Source: JBEGQX01 sp041180805 (lineage in GTDB: Bacteria; Planctomycetota; Planctomycetia; Gemmatales; Gemmataceae). Taken from it: DNA of 12,379 nucleotides. The translations under genes and the position numbers were made by a program. The notes under the pieces are model-generated. The model was not told the DNA's origin, searched no databases, and saw nothing but the letters and a program-made list of their open reading frames with translations. The stretch lies in contig JBEGQX010000108.1 in NCBI GenBank assembly GCA_041180805.1, positions 1 to 12,379 of the forward strand, written 5' to 3'. The stretch's first letter is position 1, and each line of letters begins with the position of its first letter. Below are positions 7,012-12,379 of this stretch, piece after piece.

Positions 7012-9081
7012 ATGAAAAAGATTCACGGCGTGATAGTAGTCTTATGCCTGCTGTTTTGGGGTTCTAAAATACCCGCGCAAGGTGAAAAACAACCTGCGAC
7101 CGCAAGTAGGATTGATTTCAAGGTTACCGCATCCATTGTTGATCCCTTTTCCGAGGGAAACCAGGAAAGCCAGAAAACACTCACCATCAAGCGCGGTGAA
7201 ATTTTCACAATACGGATCGAAGGAACACCCAAGCCAGGTTTTCATACCTACCCCATTACTCAGCGCTCAGAAGCTCAGGAAGAAAACGGCCTTTCCTCGC
7301 TTTCCATTCCCAAGAATGATCTTTTCACTCCGCTTTTTCCCGTCCAGGAGACAGACCCCGAGTGGAAAGATGAGGGAGTGGTTGGTTTCTATCTGGAACA
7401 CGAAAAGCCGTTTGTGTGGTCTCAAGATATTCTGGTGGCAGCAGATGCCAAGCCCGGGGCAGCCTTTATAAAGTTCATGATAAAATTGCAGGTATGTGAC
7501 ACCAAATGCGTCTGGGGAGAGCACCATTTCGAAATACCAATAGAAATCAGCAAGGCCGATGCCATTCCCCTCTCCAAGGAACTCTCCGAAAGGCTTGCGA
7601 TCCAACCCACCCCTGCAAAGGTTGTCGCTAGGGGCGCAGAAGAGAAGAAAAATAACTCGAACTTACAAAAGAAAGAAACCAGCGGCGGCGGCGAAACGGG
7701 GTTGCTGGCATTTGCATTACAGGGTGTATTCTGGGGGGCTATATCATTGGTTACGCCTTGCGTATTTCCCATGATCCCCATCACGGTGAGTTATTTCCTG
7801 AAACAAAGTGAAAAGACCAACCATCGTCCTGTAGCCATGGCTCTTGTGTACAGTTGTACCATAGTTACAGTTTTAACCATTTCTGCTGTTGCCCTGCTTT
7901 CCTTCTTCCGACTTCTAAGTGTTCACCCATTGATGAATTTCGGCTTGGGAGCTTTGTTTGTTTTCTTTGCACTAAGCCTTCTTGGAATGTACGAAATTGA
8001 ATTACCCAGCGGACTGGCGCACTTTACTACCTCCAGGCAGGGAAAAGGTGGTTTTGTTGGAACCATATTCATGGCGTTGACTTTCACCATTGTAAGCTTT
8101 GCCTGTGTGGCGCCGTTTCTGGGTGGTTTTGGTGGCACAGCCGCCAATTCAAACATTACATTCGCCCACCGAGTGCTTGGGGGGTTTGCGTTCTCCATAA
8201 CCTTTGCATCACCCTTTTTCGTACTTGCCCTGTTTCCCGGAATGCTAAAACAACTTCCCAAAAGCGGAAACTGGCTCAATAGCGTAAAAGTGGTGATGGG
8301 CTTTTTAGAACTGGCTGCAGCCGTCAAATTCTTTCGGGCAGGCGAATTGGTCTATCTGCCAGAGACTTTGCTTTTCACGTACGACTTCTCCATGGCAGTC
8401 ACTATCATGCTTGCTTTCGGTTGCGGACTTTATCTGCTTGGCTTTCTGCAAATGCCGCACGACATGCCCAGCGAACATCTCAGTGTTCCAGGTGTGGTCA
8501 TGGGCATTCTATTTCTCTCACTGGGTCTTTACCTGGCCCCCTCCATGATTCGCCAAAAAGAGGAAGGCTCTAGAATTCGACCTCACGGGGCGATCTTTGC
8601 GTGGGTTGATTCCTTTTTATTACCTGAAGAAAGTGATGATCTTCCTTTCCTTGGGGATCTAAACAAGGGACTGGAAGAAGCCCGCAAGCAAGGAAAAATG
8701 GTTTTCATCGACTTTACCGGAGTCACATGCACCAACTGCAAGATCAATGAGGCCAATGTATTTCCGCTGCCCAACATAAGGGATCAATTGAAGAAATTTG
8801 TGCTTGTACAGCTTTATACGGATCGGGTGCCGGACAAGTTTTACTCCGCCGAGGAAAGGGCCGGGTTCCAAGGTAATGCCAACAAGCAACGTCAGGACGC
8901 CGGCAGAAATCTGGACTTCCAGAAAAAACAATTCAACACCGAACAACTACCGCTTTATGTAATCATCAAGCCCGCCGCGCAAGGCGGTGATTTCCAGGAA
9001 ATTAGCCGGTACGACGAAGGCAAGATCAACGATGTTTCCGCATTCGAGAATTTTCTTCGTAATGGCCTAAACGGCAGGTAA
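7012..9081 (+). CDS. dsbD: DsbD-family thiol:disulfide interchange protein, full three-module form
   Basis: DsbD moves electrons from cytoplasmic thioredoxin across the inner membrane to extracytoplasmic thiol proteins. All three modules are present in 689 residues. A signal peptide (1 to about 23, ending KIPAQG, no lipobox) is followed by a DsbD-alpha/DsbC-like domain (about 32-180) with VCDTKCVWGEHHFEIPI (C162, C166). The membrane domain has about eight helices (230-263, 273-299, 306-327, 346-375, 388-412, 421-441, 459-479, 492-512) and the hallmark TPCVFPMIP (C250) and FACVAPFLGG (C365). The C-terminal thioredoxin domain (about 545-689) has FTGVTCTNCKINE (C573, C576) and cis-proline in TEQLPLYVI (P647). 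All six expected cysteines are present. The alpha-domain pair is spaced C-x3-C, closer than C103/C109 of E. coli. It starts 33 bases after the NHLRC2-like gene with only a weak Shine-Dalgarno, consistent with co-transcription. Confidence 0.93.
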   Translation: MKKIHGVIVVLCLLFWGSKIPAQGEKQPATASRIDFKVTASIVDPFSEGNQESQKTLTIKRGEIFTIRIEGTPKPGFHTYPITQRSEAQEENGLSSLSIPKNDLFTPLFPVQETDPEWKDEGVVGFYLEHEKPFVWSQDILVAADAKPGAAFIKFMIKLQVCDTKCVWGEHHFEIPIEISKADAIPLSKELSERLAIQPTPAKVVARGAEEKKNNSNLQKKETSGGGETGLLAFALQGVFWGAISLVTPCVFPMIPITVSYFLKQSEKTNHRPVAMALVYSCTIVTVLTISAVALLSFFRLLSVHPLMNFGLGALFVFFALSLLGMYEIELPSGLAHFTTSRQGKGGFVGTIFMALTFTIVSFACVAPFLGGFGGTAANSNITFAHRVLGGFAFSITFASPFFVLALFPGMLKQLPKSGNWLNSVKVVMGFLELAAAVKFFRAGELVYLPETLLFTYDFSMAVTIMLAFGCGLYLLGFLQMPHDMPSEHLSVPGVVMGILFLSLGLYLAPSMIRQKEEGSRIRPHGAIFAWVDSFLLPEESDDLPFLGDLNKGLEEARKQGKMVFIDFTGVTCTNCKINEANVFPLPNIRDQLKKFVLVQLYTDRVPDKFYSAEERAGFQGNANKQRQDAGRNLDFQKKQFNTEQLPLYVIIKPAAQGGDFQEISRYDEGKINDVSAFENFLRNGLNGR

Positions 9082-9126
9082 TATCGTTCCAAGCTGACAC
9101 AAACACCTTAACACGGAGCCGCAACC

Positions 9127-10608
9127 ATGGTGACAAAACTCTCCCGCAGCAAAGTCAACCCGCCAAAGGTCAAAGACAAAAAAATGTTCATAGGCGGAAA
9201 ATGGGTGACCAGTGTTTCTGGAAAAACCTTTGAAACACTGAACCCTGCAACAGGTGAAGTTATTTGCAAAATCGCCGAAGGTGATGCCGCAGATGTCGAC
9301 CTTGCTGTGAAATCCGCCCGCAAGGCTTTCGAGGATGGTCCATGGGCCAAAATGAGCGCCGCAGAAAGAGGTAGAAAAATCAATAAACTGGCAGACCTGA
9401 TGGAAAAGAATCTGCCCGAACTAGCCGCGCTTGAATCGCTGGACAACGGCAAACCTCTTAGGGATTCAATCAATGCGGATTTACCCTTAAGCATCAAAGC
9501 CTACCGTTATTACGCAGGCTGGTGCGATAAGAATCATGGTAAGACGATCCCCGTGGAGGGAAATTATTTTTGCTACACGAAACACGAGCCAGTTGGAGTG
9601 GCTGGCCAGATCATTCCCTGGAATTTCCCCTTGCTAATGGTGGCCTGGAAATGGGCCCCCGCCCTTGCAACAGGTTGCACAATCGTATTGAAGCCAGCCG
9701 AGCAAACACCATTAACGGCACTTCGCATGGCGGAACTTGCCCAGGAAGCCGACATTCCAGATGGTGTTATTAATGTGGTTCCAGGCTTTGGCCCAACGGC
9801 GGGAGCAGCCATTTCCTCGCATATGGATATCGACAAGGTCGCCTTCACCGGCGAAGGAAGAACCGGACAAATCGTCATGGAGTCTGCCGCCAGAAGCAAC
9901 CTAAAAAGGGTGAGTCTGGAATTGGGTGGAAAAAGCCCCAATGTGGTGTTTGCGGATGCCGACCTCGATGCCGCAGTGGATGGCGCTTATTTTGGTCTGT
10001 TCTTCAACCAAGGGCAGTGCTGCTGTGCAGGAAGCCGACTTTTCGTGGAAGAAAAAGTGCACGATGCATTCGTCGAAAAGCTGGTCGCCCGAGCCAAGAA
10101 GCAAAAAGTGGGCGACCCATTTGATCCCTCCACAACCCAGGGGCCCCAGATTTCGCAGGAGCAATGCGACCGCATCATGGGATATATTGATGCAGGTGTT
10201 TCGGAAGGTGCAAATCTTCTCACGGGTGGCAAGCGGGTTGGCAACAAGGGATATTTCATCCAACCGACCATCTTTGATGGCGTAAAAGATGATATGAAGA
10301 TTTCCAGAGAAGAAATCTTTGGTCCGGTAATGAATATTCTTAAATTCAAAAACATCGAGGATGTTATTTCGCGAGGCAACAAGACTTTTTATGGCCTTGC
10401 AGCCGCAGTTTGGACAAGGGATATCCAAAAGGCCCATAAACTGTCCAACAGCCTGCGTGCAGGCACCGTGTGGGTCAATTGCTACGATGTGTTTGATGCG
10501 GCAGCCCCCTTCGGTGGTTTTAAGATGAGCGGTATCGGCAGGGAACTTGGCGAATACGCCTTAAGCAATTACACTGAAGTAAAAACCGTTTATGTAAATC
10601 TGGGCTAA
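9127..10608 (+). CDS. NAD(P)-dependent aldehyde dehydrogenase (ALDH1/2-like)
   Basis: It oxidises an aldehyde to the carboxylic acid with NAD(P)+ in the cytoplasm. The length, 493 residues, is typical for the superfamily, and the fold landmarks are in order: IPWNFP (163-168, N166), KPAEQTP (189-195), LELGGKSP with the general base E265, NQGQCCCAGSR with catalytic C299, EEIFGP (395-400, E396) and PFGGFKMSGIGRELG (461-475). The cofactor loop reads FTGEGRTGQ (240-248) where most ALDH1/2 enzymes have FTGSTxxG. GGAG eight bases before the ATG at 9127 supports that start over the internal ATG at residue 20. It begins 45 bases after dsbD with no terminator between, so the three genes may share a transcript. 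The natural substrate cannot be read from the sequence. Betaine-aldehyde or retinal-type activity are only possibilities. Confidence 0.93.
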   Translation: MVTKLSRSKVNPPKVKDKKMFIGGKWVTSVSGKTFETLNPATGEVICKIAEGDAADVDLAVKSARKAFEDGPWAKMSAAERGRKINKLADLMEKNLPELAALESLDNGKPLRDSINADLPLSIKAYRYYAGWCDKNHGKTIPVEGNYFCYTKHEPVGVAGQIIPWNFPLLMVAWKWAPALATGCTIVLKPAEQTPLTALRMAELAQEADIPDGVINVVPGFGPTAGAAISSHMDIDKVAFTGEGRTGQIVMESAARSNLKRVSLELGGKSPNVVFADADLDAAVDGAYFGLFFNQGQCCCAGSRLFVEEKVHDAFVEKLVARAKKQKVGDPFDPSTTQGPQISQEQCDRIMGYIDAGVSEGANLLTGGKRVGNKGYFIQPTIFDGVKDDMKISREEIFGPVMNILKFKNIEDVISRGNKTFYGLAAAVWTRDIQKAHKLSNSLRAGTVWVNCYDVFDAAAPFGGFKMSGIGRELGEYALSNYTEVKTVYVNLG

Positions 10609-10674
10609 ATGGGTCGCCGAGTAGCTTCTGCCAAGCAGACTGCCCTTTCTAAAAAAATCCTTCCCGTGTTATAA

Positions 10675-10703
10675 ATTTGGATAATTCGGGCAGGGTTCCA
10701 AAT
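10675..10703. repeat. Short inverted repeat upstream of the secreted protein gene
   Basis: ATTTGGA (10675-10681) and TCCAAAT (10697-10703) are perfect seven-base inverted arms around 15 bases, in an AT-rich stretch 50-80 bases upstream of the start at 10755. It could be an operator or chance. There is no U-run to make it a terminator of the aldehyde dehydrogenase gene. Confidence 0.35.
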
Positions 10704-10742
10704 AACTAAATGTTTCATTCCTTGGCCCCCGCACCGAATGAC

Positions 10743-10746
10743 GGAG
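10743..10746 (+). promoter_or_regulatory. Ribosome binding site deciding the start at 10755
   Basis: GGAG lies eight bases before the ATG at 10755, the same spacing as for the aldehyde dehydrogenase gene. An in-frame ATG at 10710 has no such site, and starting there would bury the signal peptide. Confidence 0.55.
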
Positions 10747-10754
10747 ATTCAGGA

Positions 10755-11543
10755 ATGAACCGATTTACAGTATTAGCCATTACATTTCTTGCCTCTGCCA
10801 ATTTTGTTTTGGCTCAAGGAAATGCCGCACAACCTGTTCAACAGGTTCCACAGGCAGGTCAATCCCAACTCCTTCAGTACCTGAACCGCTGGGAACAGGA
10901 GATGCTTAAAATCCAAACCCTAGTTGCAAACATTAAACTGATTGAAAAAGACAAAACCTTTGAAACCACAACCGCTTCACTTGGTTTGGCAAAATACATG
11001 AAGGTGGGACAGGGAACCAGCACGGTAAACCTTGCAAGCTTGGAACTACGAAAAGAAGGCAAAGTCGAGCTAGACAAGAAATTCCTTTGCACGGGAAATT
11101 TTCTCTACCAGGTACTTTTCGAAGCCAAGGAAATACGTGCGTTTGAAATGCCAAAACCAAAACAAGGTCAGGTTGCTGATGACAGTTTCATGTCCCTCCT
11201 TTTTGGCATGAAAGCCGAGGAAGCCATGAAACGATATGATTTGCGGGTCGCCATGGAAGATCAGTGGTATATCTACATGGATATCATCCCACGCTTTCCG
11301 GCTGACAAAGCAGACTTTCAACGCGCCAGGGTTGTTTTCAACCGGGCAACCTTTATGCCAAGGCAACTCTGGTTTGAACAACCCAATGGAAGTGAAGTTA
11401 CCTGGGACTTACCAAAAATCGACACCAACATTCGTCTGGAAAGATCCGAGTTTGACGCACCTCGCGCACCCCAAGGATGGAAAATGGTGCAGGAACCACT
11501 CGCCCAGCAAGGCCAACCCAGGGTGGTTCGCCCAAAGCCCTAA
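10755..11543 (+). CDS. Secreted protein resembling Planctomycetes family TIGR03009 (LolA-like)
   Basis: I cannot assign a biochemical role. From the ATG at 10755 it has 262 residues. MNRFTVLAITFLASANFVLA is a standard signal peptide with likely cleavage near LAQ (about 20-21), so the mature protein should be outside the cytoplasmic membrane. A Gln/Pro-rich linker (21-38) comes first. Then a domain starting LLQYLNRWEQEMLKIQTLVA (39-58) runs to about residue 235 and alternates beta-strand-like segments. This layout recalls TIGR03009, a planctomycete family with a LolA/LolB-type lipoprotein-carrier look, including the late FMPRQLWFEQPNGSEVTWDL strand pair (200-219). The tail is Gln/Pro/Arg-rich and basic. 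There is one cysteine (C112) and no lipobox. The family assignment is from memory and could be wrong. The gene stands alone, 146 bases after the aldehyde dehydrogenase. Confidence 0.8.
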   Translation: MNRFTVLAITFLASANFVLAQGNAAQPVQQVPQAGQSQLLQYLNRWEQEMLKIQTLVANIKLIEKDKTFETTTASLGLAKYMKVGQGTSTVNLASLELRKEGKVELDKKFLCTGNFLYQVLFEAKEIRAFEMPKPKQGQVADDSFMSLLFGMKAEEAMKRYDLRVAMEDQWYIYMDIIPRFPADKADFQRARVVFNRATFMPRQLWFEQPNGSEVTWDLPKIDTNIRLERSEFDAPRAPQGWKMVQEPLAQQGQPRVVRPKP

Positions 11544-11654
11544 CCAAACTTTCTTATAAAATATCAGGTCTTGTCCTTCCTGAACTCATCCAGCAAGGTT
11601 ATGCTTAACCATTGGCGTAACGGAAAGTGAACCAAAACTTTCCAACGTTTAATC

Positions 11655-11660
11655 AGGGGG
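11655..11660 (+). promoter_or_regulatory. Ribosome binding site supporting a GTG start
   Basis: AGGGGG stands nine bases before the GTG at 11670. The reading frame from there is open to the window edge and starts directly at the NYN domain, so GTG is the likely start. Confidence 0.6.
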
Positions 11661-11669
11661 ATTTAACCA

Positions 11670-12379
11670 GTGATTGTTGACGGAGAAAGGTCGCTCGCTG
11701 TCTTCATAGACTTTGAAAACCTGGCCCTTGGCTTTCAGAACCGGCGAGAGAAGTTTGACATAAGCAGGGTTCTTGAAAGACTTGTGGAAAAGGGAAAAAT
11801 CGTCTTCAAAAAGGCATACGCGGATTGGCATCGTTTTGGTGCCTACACATCCATGCTGCACGAAGCTGCCATTGAACTAACAGAGATCCCCAAGCGCAGC
11901 CAGTCCGGCAAAAATTCCGCTGACATACGCCTTTGTGTGGATGCCATGGACCTTGCCTATTCCAAAGAACACATTGACACTTTTGTCGTGGTTTCCGGCG
12001 ACAGCGATTTCTCTCCACTGGTATCAAAACTCAAGGAATTGGGTAAACATGTCATTGGGCTCGGCATGCAGGAATCCACATCAGAACTCCTGCGCGATAA
12101 TTGCGACCAATTCATCTATTACGAAGACCTGGAAGTAAAGTCCCCCCATCTTCCAGAGCTTGATGGCAGTGTCTCCGATACAAAAAAGAAAGCCTTCAAA
12201 CTGCTTATGGAATCGCTTCAGGCTCTACGCAGGGAAAACAAGGAGGTGATCTGGTCCTCCATGGTAAAAGATACCATGAAAAGGAAGAAACCATCCTTTA
12301 ATGAAACCTACCATGGCTACAGAAACTTCAGCGAACTTTTGGAAGATGCCGAGAAAAACCAACTGCTTGAATTAGAAAT
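11670..12379 (+). CDS. NYN-domain putative RNase with C-terminal OST-HTH/LOTUS-like region, 3' end cut by window edge
   Basis: NYN domains are PIN-like nucleases (LabA/DUF88 family), usually acting on RNA with metal-binding aspartates. The visible 236 residues start at a GTG with a good Shine-Dalgarno and run off the window. The NYN domain spans about 8-155: LAVFIDFENLALG (D14, E16, N17), KNSADIRLCVDAMDL (D85, D91) and VVVSGDSDFSPLVSKLKELG (D111, D113) give the usual acidic cluster, and GKHVIGLG follows as in LabA-like proteins. From about 171, KKKAFKLLMESLQALRRENKE begins a helical region with WSSMVKDTMKRKKPSFNE and YRNFSELLEDAEKNQLLELE. That fits an OST-HTH/LOTUS domain, a winged-helix fold often paired with NYN and thought to bind RNA. 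The last residues of this domain are missing. The preceding 126-base gap shows no clear promoter. Confidence 0.88.
   Translation, partial: MIVDGERSLAVFIDFENLALGFQNRREKFDISRVLERLVEKGKIVFKKAYADWHRFGAYTSMLHEAAIELTEIPKRSQSGKNSADIRLCVDAMDLAYSKEHIDTFVVVSGDSDFSPLVSKLKELGKHVIGLGMQESTSELLRDNCDQFIYYEDLEVKSPHLPELDGSVSDTKKKAFKLLMESLQALRRENKEVIWSSMVKDTMKRKKPSFNETYHGYRNFSELLEDAEKNQLLELE

Noticed and set aside
9901..10437. Minus-strand open frame of 178 codons opposite the aldehyde dehydrogenase
   Set aside because: Antisense to the catalytic half of a clear aldehyde dehydrogenase, with no independent protein-like signal.
10639..10694. Terminator after the aldehyde dehydrogenase gene formed by CTGCCC and GGGCAG
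   Set aside because: The arms are over 40 bases apart and no U-run follows the right arm.
11570..11612. Small hairpins (TCAGG/CCTGA and GGTTA/TAACC) as terminator of the secreted-protein gene
   Set aside because: Five-base arms without a following U-run; not enough to support a terminator.

Overview
The window looks like ordinary chromosome from a bacterium, most likely a planctomycete. The taxonomic hint is inferential. It rests on a secreted protein at 10755-11543 that resembles the Planctomycetes-restricted family TIGR03009, on a membrane-anchored NHLRC2-like thioredoxin/NHL protein beside a large DsbD, and on a base composition near 50% GC by eye. There are eight protein genes, two of them cut by the window edges. 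I see no tRNA, rRNA, CRISPR array, insertion sequence or phage gene.

Left half, minus strand (1-4994): a deoxynucleotide-supply cluster read right to left. It holds dcd (dCTP deaminase), nrdJ (large adenosylcobalamin-dependent class II ribonucleotide reductase) and a PduO-type ATP:cob(I)alamin adenosyltransferase, truncated at position 1. The last enzyme makes the cofactor that NrdJ needs. A good intrinsic terminator lies between nrdJ and the adenosyltransferase, so the latter may be transcribed separately or by read-through. Upstream of nrdJ, an inverted TTGTGTA/TACACAA pair brackets a weak promoter-like sequence.

A divergent intergenic region (4995-5301) separates this cluster from the right half. 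It includes a GC-rich hairpin in the dcd leader.

Right half, plus strand (5302-12379): an NHLRC2-like protein (membrane anchor, thioredoxin fold with a CCINC motif, NHL propeller), then after 33 bases a full-length DsbD electron-transfer protein, then after 45 bases an NAD(P)-dependent aldehyde dehydrogenase. The close spacing suggests one operon. The first two genes form a plausible extracytoplasmic thiol-redox pair in which DsbD carries reducing equivalents across the membrane and the NHLRC2-like protein receives them. After a 146-base gap comes the TIGR03009-like secreted protein. After a further 126 bases a GTG-started NYN-domain putative RNase with a C-terminal OST-HTH/LOTUS-like region runs off the right edge.

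Nothing here is an obvious new defence or mobile system. The best leads are the NHLRC2-DsbD-ALDH arrangement, the NrdJ/adenosyltransferase pairing with its possible operator, and the NYN-OST-HTH protein.
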